Below, piece by piece: positions 9,936 through 22,990 of a stretch of 64,000 nt of DNA. Origin of the DNA: Lumbricus terrestris (taxonomy: Eukaryota; Annelida; Clitellata; Crassiclitellata; Lumbricidae); NCBI GenBank assembly GCA_949752735.1, contig OX457044.1:20557521-20621520 (forward strand), given 5' to 3'. The translations under genes were made by a program, and so were the position numbers. The notes below the pieces were generated by a model, which searched no databases, was not told where the DNA came from, and was given only the letters and a program-made list of their open reading frames with translations. The stretch's first letter is position 1; every line of letters starts with the position of its first letter.

Positions 9936-10663
9936 GGCCATGCAAGCGGTATTTCGTGTATTACAGACTCGTTCGCACGCATCTGGGACGATCAACCTAT
10001 ACAATCTGATGAAGTCACGTAATCCTAGACGACTTGAACACAACATGCTTTGTAAATGCATAAATTACCAAACAGAAACGAATGATGCATGCACATTGTC
10101 CTGTGCGCAAACTTAACCGCAGTATGGTATTATTCTTAAATTAGAACTATAGCAACATCTTGTGAGTTTTGACTTTAATAGCCATTGTCTTTAAAGTATT
10201 TCCGTTTCTTCTCCATCGATTTTTATTTTCAGCTGGACGATTGATAGTGTTTCAAGTGCTTATTATGGAACGTGTCAAAGAGTGACCTAAGGAACAGGCG
10301 CAGCTCAAAAGCTATAGGAGGCCATGCCATAGACCGACCGCCGCTGAGTCGAACACAAACAAACGGCCAGTCATGTTAATTTCAAAAACATTGGTTATGT
10401 GATGACCGTGTGGAGTCATATAGAGACACGAGTCGCTTTAATTAACGTTTAATGTATGTACGTTGAGTGTCATTTGTCCGTGTGTAAGTGTTTGTGCTTC
10501 TACCTCTGTGTATGTGCGTTTCAATCAGAATGTGTAACATGATAACGCTATGAAAAAATTTGATGTAAACTATATCACGGATCAATTAAACATGTTCAGC
10601 CAATCGGAAAGTTGATCAATATTTCATCATTGTATTGCTATAGCTATAGGGGTCGACATTGAA

Positions 10664-10895
10664 CAATGTGTATGTATGTATGTATGTATGTATGTATGTA
10701 TGTATGTATGTATGTATGTATGTATGTATGTATGTGTGTATGTATGTATGTATGTATGTGTGTATGTTTGTATGTATGTATGTATGTATGTTTGTATGTA
10801 TGTGTGTATGTTTGTACGTATGTATGTATGTATGTATGTATGTATGTATGTATGTATGTATGTATGTATGTATGTATGTATGCATGTGGCCTATG

Positions 10896-10926
<31 letters not shown>

Positions 10927-10956
10927 CTATGTATGTATGTATGCATGCATGCATAA
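10664..10956. repeat. TGTA microsatellite, about 290 bp
   Basis: Tetranucleotide TATG array with TGTG and TTTG variants. Overlapping ORFs in five frames (CMYVCMYV, HTYIHTYI) are repeat artefacts. Confidence 0.98.
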
Positions 10957-11339
10957 TTATATGCTTGTGTGGGACTTTAAGTCAAGGTGTTACCGGGAAT
11001 GGACGTACATGTAGGACTAACAAATAAAAACTGAATTCCTTTGAATATTTGAATCCATTAATCCGCACAACAGCATAACAACAACCGTCTAATAACTATC
11101 AGAACTTCAGTGATGGCATGCTGGAGACACATTGCACTTGGTTCGTACCCGACAGTGTATCGAGTATATAGAATCTCGGATTCCATTTCCGCAACGACAG
11201 TTTGGCGATGCCCACCCCAGACTACCTGATAGAAATCTGTTGCTCCACGGGTATCCAAGGCCACCGCTCCCTCCGTTCTGCTCAGAATCGTGATCTTGGT
11301 CCCATTCGCACGAACTGCAACTATACAGTGGTCATTGGA

Positions 11340-11475
11340 GTTTCGTCTGCATCCTCGAGCTCTTATGGAGACATTTTTCTATTCAAAACTGCGCTTTTTG
11401 TCGTGGTATACAGTCGAAAGCACTTCTGAGTAGTCCTCTTGAAGAAGCGCTATATAACAATTCTTGAATGAATGC
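11340..11475 (+). mobile_element. LINE 3' end (GSASE family)
   Basis: Codes FKTALFVVVYSRKHF, related to the LKTVLF end of the LINE at 45872, then AGCACTTCTGAGTAG, AAGCGCTATATAAC and a GAATGAATG tail. Confidence 0.6.
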
Positions 11476-12318
11476 ATGAACACGTAAATGAAATAAGCGC
11501 ACGAGTCAACAGCACGTGAAATTGAAACCGTTAGAGAACTTTTATGTAAGATGATCCTAAAATGTTTTTATAAGCGCTATATAAATGCATTTTCGGCAAT
11601 GTCTGAGAAGCATTTCTTGAATAATCAAAGTACCATCATTAAAACGTTCATAGATATAAATAAATGTCTAGTTTGTCTACTAGTCTATTCAGTGGTTTTC
11701 TCGTCAGAGTTCCTCTTACTACATGTGGAAGGTTTCACTTATGCGTTGCCATTACGGTACGTCAGAAATCGTTCCTGTGGGTACTAATGTCTGGTCTTGA
11801 GAGACACTTAGTTTATACGCGGACGGTCTTCGTTAAAATGCCTATCGGATGCGATATAAGCTTATGTTGCATTCGAATTTGACGCCGTAAACTTGAAAAG
11901 ACGCAATGGATTTATAGGCCTATACATCTATGTTCTTGAACCAAGTTCACTTTCTTCGTGATCGTAATTGTAATCCGGAAATTTCTGCGACACCCCAAAA
12001 AAGTAAAGTGCGGGAAACGTCTTATTCACAGCGGCTTAGTCAAAACAAAATCGACAGGCGGGTGAAATCGGTTCCAAGTCTATATATAGACACATATAGT
12101 CAGGCAGACCCCATAGTATACACGCATAGCATCTTGGGTATATATGTCCAAGGGCGAGTCTTAAGCAGCGCTACACATTGCAACTGCTAAGCACAATACT
12201 ATATAGTACATTTGATTTTGTGAACATTTAAGAATCACTGGCTCTTCAATTGCTAAAATACCATGGTTATTATTAGTGGCTGTTGAAGCCTTTAAAAAAC
12301 TTAGCGTGCTCTATAAGC

Positions 12319-12913
12319 CAGTGGTTCCCAAACTTCAGTAGGCCGCGGACCGGCAATAATTTTTTTTTAAAACTTAGGCCTAAATGACGATGGCAAACAA
12401 AAGCGACCTAAATATTATTATAAAAAGACTTTCAGATTTGTTTCCTCACGTTTTTCTCATTTTTTCATTCAAAGGCATTTGTTTATATTTAAAGTTTTAT
12501 ACTAAAAGTTTTTAATATACTACGTTAGACATTTTTTTTAAATTCTGCATCCAGCGTTTACTAGGACTAGGTTATCGCTCACCATAGGCTAGAATAGATC
12601 AGCATAAATTAGCTCGAAAGAGTCGAAACTGACTGCAGTTATCGATGTAGCAAACTTAGAATAAATTTAAATTGTTTGAATTCGCCATCTGGCAAGCTAA
12701 AATAAGGCGCGTTGATTTGTTTCAAATTTCAAAATATTAAGACAGAATTTTGAATAAATGTTGGACAGCAATTCGAATAATTTCACAATTTCAAACAAAT
12801 AGACTAATAATTACAGTTTATTTTTAATTTTTAACTCTTCTCCGCAGACCGACGATCATACATACCTCCGCGGACCGGCGGCAGTCCGCGGACCACCACT
12901 TTGGGAACCACTG
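12319..12913. mobile_element. hAT-type non-autonomous element, CAGTGGTTCCCA ends
   Basis: 595 bases between inverted ends CAGTGGTTCCCAAAC and TTTGGGAACCACTG. Flanking 8-mers CTATAAGC and CTCTAAGC differ at one base, an 8-bp target duplication as in hAT elements. Also pairs GCCGCGGACCGGC with GCGGACCGGCGG inside. No transposase. Confidence 0.88.
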
Positions 12914-13105
12914 CTCTAAGCACCTCACAGTGCCTTTATATTTAAAATAGCAGAGTTTCTGTATACTCTTTATAAGTCTTAAGCATTTGAGTACCCTATA
13001 GATGCACTCCAAAATATCCTAGATATGCACTTTCTACAGATGAAACCAAATCTTCCGCGGATGGCCTAATAGAGTGTGCATTGGATCTCCTGTATCCATC
13101 CCGCT

Positions 13106-13556
13106 TCACACGTCGCTGGCATCTCCTCCCTCTGACCTCTCCGACCTGTCCGTCATTGGCTTCTGGCGAAAGTTATCCCACAGTGAACAGACGAACTCCG
13201 TGGCCGTCAGCGCGTTCGTGTTATGCCCCACAAGACGCAGAATGAAGACGCCATCTTGTCGGAGGTAGTTCTCCACAAACTTATACGCCTCCTTCTTGTC
13301 CGTGTCCAATCGCAGCTTGTCCATCAGGTACAGGTGCTTCTTCACGTAGCGGTGGCGGTCAACGCGGAAGGCGACTCGCAGAAGCCACGTGACGAGGGAG
13401 GCAACGGTGGCGGCGGCCACGAGGGTCATCCAGAACCAGATGAACAGGTAGATCTTTTCGTTGAACAGGTTGATTGGAAGAACGCATTGGACCGTGTAGC
13501 GTTGGATGTTGCCAAGGCGTCGCACCTTGAAGTCGCACATAGTGACGCGAGGAAAC
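13106..13556 (-). CDS. inx: Innexin exon 3 with stop codon
   Basis: Starts after acceptor ttcgtgtgcag, completing the Arg of RFPRVTMCDFKVRRLG, then codes the second extracellular loop, TM4 and the cytoplasmic tail. The tail includes LRQDGVFILRLVGHN, a pattern common in innexin C-termini. Stop TGA at 13108-13106. Confidence 0.95.
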
Positions 13557-14094
13557 CTGCACACGAATGAAATTAAGGTACCGTAATAAGTATACATAGC
13601 GTGTCAACTTTTTGTTTATTGTATACGCCCTGTAAAGAAATTTAGCAACTCGTTTTATATTCATGGCATTTGAATACCAGTGTCTATATGATAACTGTCA
13701 TCAATCCAGCTTCTATTTAAGCAAGAATTGTTTCGTCATCAATCCAACTTCCTTCCAATAAATATTGAAGTTTTTTGGAAAGAGCTTGAAAATGCAAAGC
13801 AGGATATATTCAGAACATGCAGTATATATACAGGAAATAGTTAAAGCTAGATGTTACTTTTCCAAAGGACGGCAAGTGCCCCCTCTTGTCCCTTTATGCG
13901 GGGCCAAGTCCGTAAATTACAAAAAAATATTGAGAAACGTCACCACATAATCATGAGAAATTAACCTGTCACGCTAGACAGGACTTTAAAAGACCTGTCA
14001 GATAAGAATCCCCAATGGGAGAGATAGGTAAATAAGTAAGAAAGTCAAACAGAGGAAAAAAACAGTAGGCCTAATGCCGTTATAGTAAGTAAGC

Positions 14095-14129
<35 letters not shown>

Positions 14130-17100
14130 CAAGCAAGTAAGTAAGCAAGCAAGCAAGTAAGTAAGTAACCTGGAGAGTGGGTTAAACGACCAGTAGTTGA
14201 ATGTATATATTATATAAAATTGAATAATAACATAACATCACTAAGGCGAGCAACGGACTTGGCAAATGATCGAGGACGATGGTTATCACTAATTCGTACC
14301 CATCACCGCCAAAATAACGACCGACGTCAAAACACGATGATGGCGCAGTAATACCTCGGTGACGAGGTCCAGTCCTCGCCGCGCAGCACGGACCGTATCA
14401 CCTCGATGCCGTAGAGGTGGAAGTCGGTGCCGAGGAAAGAGTCCAGTATGAACAGCTGTCCCACAACGTTGGCGACGTTCAGAACCTTGACGAAAAGGTA
14501 GAGAACGACGAGATAATTGCCATTGCGACGACCACAGAGGAAGCAGCAGGTGCGAGAGATGATGTGCTTCAGGCTGATTGTACAACCGGTGCGAAGAGAG
14601 GTCTGGCTCGAAAGATACCTAAATATTTGCATACATGTATACTGTCCTGTTATAGGCACACATCTCCATGTCTACAATGTATTTATGCACTGCAACTACA
14701 GGCCACACGTGTAATAGTGTATGCAGATTATTATGCAAATTATGCATACTGTGCATACTATAAACTATTTAGCTGTGGCTGGGCTGGAAGCGCCTCTGAG
14801 TAGGCTTCTTGAAGGGGAGCTATATAAGTTTTCGGAATGAATGGATGAATGAATAAGCATGCTTACGACTATGTGCGCATGGCTACGCAGTAGTACACAC
14901 GTCGACTAACGCATTGGGAGCGCCTCTGATTGGTGTGCACTGTGAGAGGCGCTATATAAATTTATACATACAATACAATACAATATGATCAATACGCAAA
15001 TACATGAAGCCATACAATTTATATTTTCAATCAGTAGACAAAACAATATTTGAGGCTAAAAATTAATTGAGTTGTTGAGCATACTAATAAGACAATAGTA
15101 ATTCTGAGTAGGCCTAAAGGTATTTCAAAAATCCTTACATAACGACAATGGTGCATGAACGTTAAGATAACCCGTGACTCAATCATGATATCCTGACACA
15201 TGAGAGAACGTGGAGCACAGTTTCGCATGAGGGACCATGCCTTGACTTGCACGCGTTGGCGAATGGGAAACCAGCAGCGCAGAGACTAACAGGATGTAAG
15301 ACTGAACGCATGACTATAAATATTATAAAGATGAGACATGGCCGAAACTACATGTAGTAAGATGAGACATGGACGAAAATAGCGATATGTACTCATATGC
15401 AAGGTTGGCACAAAGGGCAATAATGGCTTGAAAGTGGAATGCCTTTACCAAGGCAAGACCAATGTAGATACCATAGTTGTATACATGTCCATACTTCTCT
15501 ACATTCATGCACAGGGATGCACATTTTTATATGTATTCTAGCGTGCTGTATTCATGACTATTAATTACACATTATGGTTCTGTGCGCATTTTGTCTACTC
15601 ATTGCCGACGGCCATTCAATTTTTGACCTACACGCTTGGTAAAGTCACGAAATGACCACATGCTATCACTGGACAAAAATATGATAGACACTAACACAGG
15701 TATTTTGGCTCTGACCGACACTAACACAGGTATTTTGGCTCTGCAACACAGGTATACACGAGGTCAGCGGAGTAAAACTGTATATGCGTAACGGGGAAAC
15801 CTTTACTGTTGATAAAATGATTGTATAAACGATATAATTAAACTACAGACAAAAACGGATCTTCTCACATATTAAGCAAAAAGAAAATTCAAACCGTTTT
15901 GGAAATTTGGATGCTCAGTTCTATTCAATTTAGTTTTATTCAATTCAGTTCCATTCGATTCAAGTTATTTTCTTAACCAACATAGAACAATTTTTCAGCT
16001 GCGTTTTCTCGCAGCCTTTAAACAGTACTTTTCAAGCTAGGTATACGGTCGGAAGCGCTCCTGAATATCAACCCTGAAGGGGCGCTATATAAAATAATCT
16101 CCACAATGAATGAATAAATGAATTTTGGTAGGAGCATTGTCATTGACATTGTTTGCCGTTATCAAGTGGAGACCTAGAAGCGATTGATAATTAATTAATA
16201 GGGTCACGTATTAATCGCGTTTCCTAAAGACACAATACAACGCGTATAATAACTGCATGAATACAGAGACAATCTGGAATAAGTTGATTCATAAAAGATA
16301 ACTAGCATAACTTAACTAACAGATAGATAGCGAAAGAGGCAGACAGACAGATACCGACAGATACAGACAGATACAGACAGACATGGACATATTCATAGAC
16401 AGTGATTTAATTCCTTCAGGTATCAGACTAAACATTTAAGCTGTAGGGAGAGCTGGAACGTCAACGATATGAATCTGCCAACGTAGGCCCTACGGCCTAC
16501 ATGTACATGTACAATTGTACGCTGCGAGATGTATACTAGGGCTCCTACACTTGAAAACTACACGATCATGCTGCTCATAAAAACTCACAGGTCGTGCCAA
16601 GGCAAAACGATTCGCCGTAAACGAACTCTTTAGACAACATTGCTGTAGGCTTCTTGTCGATTCTTGTGCATGAAATTGCAATAATTGAGGCGGCAATCAC
16701 TTTACACGAGTGGCTTGAAGGCATATAGGCCACACGTAGCTGTGAATCAAACATCTCACGCTTTGTTCCTCCGGTCAACGACAGATGGCCTGCTGTGATT
16801 TTAATGTGAGTCAGAAGTTATGTAATGCCTTTTAAATCTCTTGTAGGCGATGATGAAGCAAGGATGAAAAAAGAGCCAATTATTATTATTATCGATTAGT
16901 ATTACTATTATTACTGTTATTACTACTACCACTACTACTACTACTGATGCTACAACTGCCAACACCAACGCAACAGCTACTACATGTACTATTGCCACTT
17001 CTGCTGCTTCTCCTACAACTACTACAGCTGCCGCTGCCGTTGCTGCTACCACCACCACTACTACTGCTGCTTCTGCTATAGCTACTGCTACTGCTACTAC

Positions 17101-18105
17101 TACTGCTACTACTACTACTTCTATTGCTGCTGCTACTGCTGCTGCTACTACTATGCTACTACTAGACCTGCTGCTACACCACTATCATACTATGCAATGG
17201 GTCTACTACGTTTAGAATACAACTACTGCTGTTACAAGATTATTCAGCACCAACAACAAAATGGCCAATGCATCGTTGCAACAGTCGATGGCATTCAGAA
17301 ATTAAGAATAAATTACTTGGGTCTCATGGTTCTTCCCTATATACATTAACTGTCTTAGCTCTAACCATATAACCTCTACAGTTCATTTATACAGCGCCAC
17401 ACTCTCACCTGTCCATCTGTTTCGTCATGTATATATCTCAGCGTCTTTTTCTCCCTATTCTCGGCCATCTCCGCACTCAGAAATTAAGGGTGAATGACTT
17501 GGGTCTCAAGGTTCCTCCTATTAACTGTCTTAGCTCTAACCATATAACCTCTACAGTTCATTTATACAGCGCCACATGCACTCTCACCTGTCCATCTGTT
17601 TCGTCATGTATCTCAGCGTCTTCTCCCGATTCTCCGCCATCTCCGCCGTCGTGAACGTCTCCCCTGCCTCCACGATGCTGTTCACGTCCACCCCGGACTT
17701 CCCGTTCAACGTCCGCCACACGACGATCGGCATGTAGAAGCAGAGCGCCTGGACGAGCAGGATCAGCGGAACCCACTGGTAGTACGGTATCATCCGTCTC
17801 TTCTCCGTCTCGTGCTCCTTCGGTACGTAGTCCTCGTACGGAAGGTAGTAGGTGTTGCGGATCCAGCAGAAGTTGTTCGTGTACTCCTCGTGGTTCCCGG
17901 TGAAGTGTGCGGGAACCCAGCACTGGATCGGTTCCCCAACGTACTGCTTTGTGGAGACGACGATGGCGAATACGACGAGTATGACGGCCGTGTAGCGGTA
18001 GTTGAGTCGGTCGGAGAAGTCGTCATCGTTGCGGACCTTCGTGTCCGGGACGCTGCCGATGACGCCGAGGATCTTGTCCATGATGACTTTGACAACGTTG
18101 ACCAA
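13106..18105 (-). CDS. inx: Innexin (invertebrate gap-junction protein), complete, 3 exons
   Basis: Four-pass membrane protein forming gap-junction channels or pannexin-like hemichannels. Exons 18105-17588, 14618-14355 and 13556-13106 splice in phase to 410 residues. Visible: the N-terminal KVRNDDDFSDRLN stretch; TM1 about 38-52; first loop cysteines C62 and C80 around CWVPAHFTG; the family signature YYQWVP at 108-113 leading into TM2; TM3 about 208-232; second-loop cysteines C268 and C285; TM4 about 296-320; and a short basic C-terminal tail ending GGDASDV. Length is typical of the family. M9 could also be the start, since MDKILGVIG resembles other innexin N-termini. Innexins are absent from echinoderms and largely replaced in chordates, which supports a protostome host. 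Confidence 0.95.
13865..13910. mobile_element. Fragment of the GGGCAAGTGCC repeat family
   Basis: GGCAAGTGCCCCCTCTTGTCCC near a GGGGCC motif. The same motif ends the longer copies at 26945-27240 and 52710-53020. Confidence 0.4.
14085..14170. repeat. AAGT microsatellite
   Basis: GTAA/GCAA tetranucleotide run in innexin intron 2's downstream neighbourhood, about 120 bases below exon 2. Confidence 0.95.
14355..14618 (-). CDS. inx: Innexin exon 2
   Basis: 264 bases from acceptor caaatatttag to donor gtatta, phase 2 in and out. Codes YLSSQTSLRTGC through TM3 (LVVLYLFVKVLNVANVVG) to EDWTSSP, the intracellular loop and third membrane span. Confidence 0.93.
14755..14990 (+). mobile_element. Two LINE/SINE 3' tails in a row
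   Basis: First tail 14768-14842 codes FSCGWAGSASE and a stop, then GAGCTATATAAG and GAATGAATGGATG. Second tail 14905-14990 has GGGAGCGCCTCTGATT, GGCGCTATATAAAT and an ATACA repeat end. Both lie in innexin intron 1. Confidence 0.75.
15661..15745. repeat. 34-bp tandem duplication
   Basis: GACACTAACACAGGTATTTT and GGCTCTG occur twice in a row, with a partial third start. Confidence 0.85.
16030..16125 (+). mobile_element. LINE 3' tail fragment
   Basis: GGTCGGAAGCGCTCCTGAAT, GAAGGGGCGCTATATAAA and an AATGAATGAATAAATG end, in innexin intron 1. Confidence 0.65.
16318..16385. repeat. GACA/GATA microsatellite
   Basis: AGATACAGACAG units with imperfections. Confidence 0.9.
16880..17165. repeat. TAC/TGC/TAT triplet repeat
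   Basis: Imperfect CTA/CTG triplets for nearly 300 bases inside innexin intron 1. The poly-Tyr/Cys frame is not a gene. Confidence 0.95.
17294..17646 (-). repeat. 182-bp tandem duplication over the end of innexin exon 1
   Basis: Two copies, 17294-17475 and 17476-17646, share the exon's last bases, its donor site and the start of the intron. The right copy belongs to the functional exon. The left copy has extra bases (an added codon and a 4-base insertion), which shift the frame, yet keeps GGACAG-gtgagag. Confidence 0.9.
17588..18105 (-). CDS. inx: Innexin exon 1
   Basis: 172 codons plus two bases, covering the N-terminus, TM1, first extracellular loop and TM2. It ends TKQMD-AG before donor gtgagag. 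It is markedly more GC-rich than its surroundings. The donor-side end is duplicated in the intron. Confidence 0.95.
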
Positions 18106-18152
18106 ACAACGTCAATGGTCAGAGCCTCTACGAATGGAAAATAATCCATGTT

Positions 18153-18930
<778 letters not shown>

Positions 18931-19224
18931 CTGCTACAATCCCATAAAATTGACTCAACCTTCAATCCCATAAGGGTGACCGAAAATGGGCATTAGGACA
19001 GATATAGCACCTTATATGATGCCATAAAGCGATATCTGATGTCATCTGTTATTTTTACATACTGTCATCTCACTGCGTACATGTCAGTTTGAATTAAGAA
19101 ACGACTATTATTGTTAGTAGTTTTAACAATATAGGCCTACATCGCATATAAAATTTTATCGAAGCAGCACTTTGACGCCGAGATTGTTAAACGCCACTGT
19201 CATGGGATCCAATGCAACTCGTTA

Positions 19225-19268
19225 TTGCAATAGACATAGACATAGACATAGACATAGACATAGACATA
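19225..19268. repeat. ATAGAC hexamer repeat
   Basis: About seven TAGACA units, followed by TTTTTATTGATCCCAAC, a layout often seen at retroelement 3' ends in reverse orientation. Confidence 0.8.
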
Positions 19269-19269
19269 T

Positions 19270-20590
19270 TTTTATTGATCCCAACAATTTTGTACATGTA
19301 TGTTTAACAAAGTATAGACATAATTCGCAATAAGAAAAATACTCAAAGTGAATAGGTATTATAAGAGTGAGGGAGCAAATAGGCACACCAAAAGGGACAA
19401 GTCCCGCTAAGCAGGGGCCTAATTAACAAAGGGAAGTGAGAAAGTGAAAGCTGAAGGGAGTATTGGAATGCAGAGATATTACTTAACTAGGGAAAGAAAG
19501 AAAAAATTATTATAAAAAAATTAATGTAGTTAACACTACATGAAAAACTCAGAGAAAGAACAAAATAAAAGCAATCATACAATCAAATAAATCAATGACA
19601 TAGAAGTAAGGCGCTCGATTTATTTTCATGAGTTATATAATTTTCACCGAATATATTATTTCCTATAGGTAAAAGAATACTTATTGCAAAAGTTTAATAC
19701 CGAAATTATTGTAGCGTGTGCATCTTATCAAATTAACTATTGTCTGTATATAGGCTATTGACGTAATGTAGGCCTAATCCAAGATCTCGACATACAGTCG
19801 TTTATAATAAGTATTATACTTTCAGTTTTATATGCTATCGTGGGAAGTCTTATTACATTTTCTGCCAGTATAGCACTACAATTATGTTCAGTGTCTTTTT
19901 GCCCAGCATGTATAAATCTGGAAATTATAAGATTCTGAAAACGAACAATCAGTCTAGACTGGGCACATAGCAGCTTTCAAGCACTTAATATAATAGGCCA
20001 ATGCAACTTCTTTTTGCCCACAATTATATCCAAGACAAAGTAATTTAATTGGATAAACATCCTTTGGACATCCTGTCTTAAGCCTACTGATAACGTACCT
20101 TCCAAGGTCCTTATCTTATTCCAAAGTATTTATTTAACAAGTCGCGATTGCAGCTATACGCCAACATCCGTAGTAATTCTGGCTCTTTTTAGTACCGCAT
20201 CATATAATTTATGCATCGGAAAGATTTAATCGACGCAGCCGTAGGAAACTTTTCCGTGGCCAATCGACCAACGTTATCAGTTAAAAGCACCCACCTTAAC
20301 GCAGCAACTCTCACTGGCTCCGAACTTCTGGCTATTCAGAAACTTGAATGGAATGCAGGCCGTTTAAGTCACCAACTGCAGACGACCGTGGCTGCTAGAG
20401 TAATTCAGGTTGTGCTGTGCGGCCTACGAGCATCTGGGCTGGGCTCTAGTCACGTGATCAGAACAGAACATATTATGATCTGGTCAAAATCAGATCAAGT
20501 CAAATAAAATCTGGTTTGAAATCGTTATCGGAGGGCAACGTTATAGAAGATACAGTAGCATCATCCGTAGTAGCTGCCATTCTATTAATC
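19270..20590. other. No gene recognised
   Basis: AT-rich intergenic DNA. A 98-codon frame at 20211-20507 resembles no family I know and has no splice support. Two TAGGCCTA palindromes and possible old retroelement sequence at 19270-19560 are all I see. Confidence 0.6.
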
Positions 20591-20599
20591 AATCATGAA

Positions 20600-20770
20600 A
20601 AACATCGATCAATTCATCCATTCATCCATCCATCCATCCATCCATCAATCAATCAATTAAACAATCAATCAATCAGTCCATACACTCATCTATCCATTTA
20701 TCCATCCATCAATCAATCCATAGACTCACCCATCCATCTATCTATTCATCCACCATTACCTCCATAAATC
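20600..20770. repeat. CATC/AATC microsatellite
   Basis: Imperfect ATCC and ATCA tetranucleotides. Confidence 0.95.
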
Positions 20771-20779
20771 AATCAAACT

Positions 20780-22235
20780 ATAAAACGGAATACCTATCCC
20801 TCCCTCCTTCGTTCTTTGTCCGTCCACACATACATTATATTCATCTTACCCTACCATAAATCGACCAGTCAAAGACTTCGAATCGTTGATATGCGTCACG
20901 TGATTCCGCAACCTGCCTTTTAGCAACCTCGGTTGGCGACAGCTGCCGTTAACCGTATGCACCGCCCTGCATACATGTACGTTGACAACGTTGTACGCAT
21001 TGAAACATTTATGAATCCAAGCGTCTCCCATACTTGAGCCACTGTTCCATGGCCGTCGTGGACCAAACTACCACCAACCAAGACAAAACTTTCGACTGCG
21101 ACGAACTTAAACGTTTGTTTAAACGGAGCAAATTGGCCGTCAAAGATAAGCAGTGTTTAGAGAGGGATTTAGGGTAATGGTAAACAATCTAGCAGGGAGG
21201 GCTCACAGATACGGGATAGCTTCCAGCCAACCTCCCAACCAAAGGGTCGGTACGGATCGCTTTCCATGGCCAAGAAAAAAGTGCACCAATCCTTACCTGG
21301 TGATACTGCGGGCCAAATGCAGTAGGGTCCACTCAACCTTCCATTCGGCAGTTAACGTTTGTAAACAGAGTAGTAGGATGTGATGGGAGCCTTGCATGGT
21401 TGCCAGACAGTTTAATTCGACTCCTGTGATAACTTGTAATCATCCGCTCGTTACTGATTGTAACCATACTGCGTTGTGTTAGTTCGAAATTAGTTAGGCC
21501 TACGCTACATAATTTTTATTTGTTCATACATAGGCCTACCTCCTGTTGACGACAGCGCCAGAATCCCTTTATACGCGTTGACAAAATTGCTCATGTCTGA
21601 TATTATAATTTTCCATAATTAGCCCATTATGTCTAGTGCAACATAACTGTATCAATAACGATCTAAATTTCAGATTAAACTTAAAGCGTATTCCGTCTAC
21701 CTTGTCCACTTCAACCAATCCTCTTCCTGCTCATTTTTCGCAAGGAATGCTGACAGAGACTTGTCACGAAGCAAACAAACAGTTTTCAGAACTAATCCAA
21801 CACGTGAACGACTACAGGAATGCTCCCAAAATAACGGCGAACGGTTGAACACTGCTAAATTTATCGCCCTGTCACCCACACGTGTCGTAGGTTAAGGGTA
21901 GACTCCATTGTGTACAGGCGGAGTGGAAGATTTTTGCGACGGCTGAGATGATAATATTATAAATACGCAAGTTCATGTTGACTAGCAATAGTCGTATACA
22001 GTAAGGAAGTGTTAGCGTTATTTAGCTCATCATTGTCTTCGTTTGTGTGTGTGGCCGTGATAACTTACCTATGCATCCGTTAAATGTTGACTGAACGTTG
22101 GACCCGATGAGTAATTATTATTTTGAGGCTTCACGCTCCTCTGGATCGAGGCCCTTAATTCTGGGTCTTGACTTGTTTACCTGACATATAGGCTAGTGTA
22201 CCTCGAGTTCAGTAATTAATTCATCAATTCGCTTA
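20780..22235. other. Intergenic, no confident gene
   Basis: Only the weak first-exon candidate at 21049 and short unsupported frames (for example 21636-21848). Contains two close TAGGCCTA palindromes near 21500-21535. Confidence 0.5.
21049..21173 (+). CDS. Possible first exon, unidentified
   Basis: ATG at 21049 opens MAVVDQTTTNQDKTFDCDEL and LKRLFKRSKLAVKDKQC, ending at a donor-like AGG-gtaatg. Composition is more coding-like than its surroundings, but the ATG context is poor (T at -3), no partner exon was found and no family is recognised. Confidence 0.15.
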
Positions 22236-22239
22236 ATCA

Positions 22240-22990
22240 TTATTTCGATCTTCGTTTGTTCGTTAGTTCATCCATTCATTCATTTGTTCGCTCGCTCGTT
22301 CGCTCACTCGATCATTCATTCTTTCGTTCATTCGTACATACATTCATGCATTCATTCATTCGATCCATTCGTTCATTCATTCATTCGTTCGTTCGTTCAT
22401 TCATTCATTCATTCGTTCGTTCGTTCGTTCGTTCGCTCAATCATTCATTCGTTCATTCATTCATCCATCCATCCATCCATCCATTCATTCTTTCATTCAT
22501 TCGTTCGTTCGTTCGTTCGTTCGTTCATTCATTCATTCATTCATTCATTCATTCGTTCATTCATTCATTCATTCATTCATTCATTTGTTCCCTCGTTAGC
22601 TCGTTCGTTCGCTCACTCGAGCATTCATTCATTCTTTCATTCTTTCATGCATACATACATGCACTTTTTATATTTATGCATCGTGCACGAATGCATGCAT
22701 GCGTTCAGTCATTCAATCATTCGCTTGTTCGTTCACACATGCATACATTCATGCATTCATTCGTACAATCGTGCACTCATGCTTTGACGCATTCATCCAT
22801 TCGTCATTCATTCTTTGGTTCGTTCGCTCATCAATGAGCCCTCGTTTGCTCACTTATTCATTCATTCATTCGTTCGTTCGTTCGTTCGTTCGTTCATTAA
22901 TGAATTACTTCGTTCGTTTGTTCACTTATTCATTCACTCATTCATTCATTCAATCATTCATTCATCCGTCCGTCCATTCACTCATTATAA
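22240..22990. repeat. ATTC/TTCG microsatellite, about 750 bp
   Basis: Long imperfect CATT/CGTT array with ATCC and GCTC variants. Frames reading HSFIHSFVRSF are repeat products, not genes. A weaker AATC run follows at 23390-23435. Confidence 0.97.

Noticed and set aside
10659..11027. Frames over the TGTA array
   Set aside because: Pure microsatellite translation in several frames and both strands.
17790..18149. 119-codon minus and 110-codon plus frames
   Set aside because: GC-rich shadows of innexin exon 1 in other frames.
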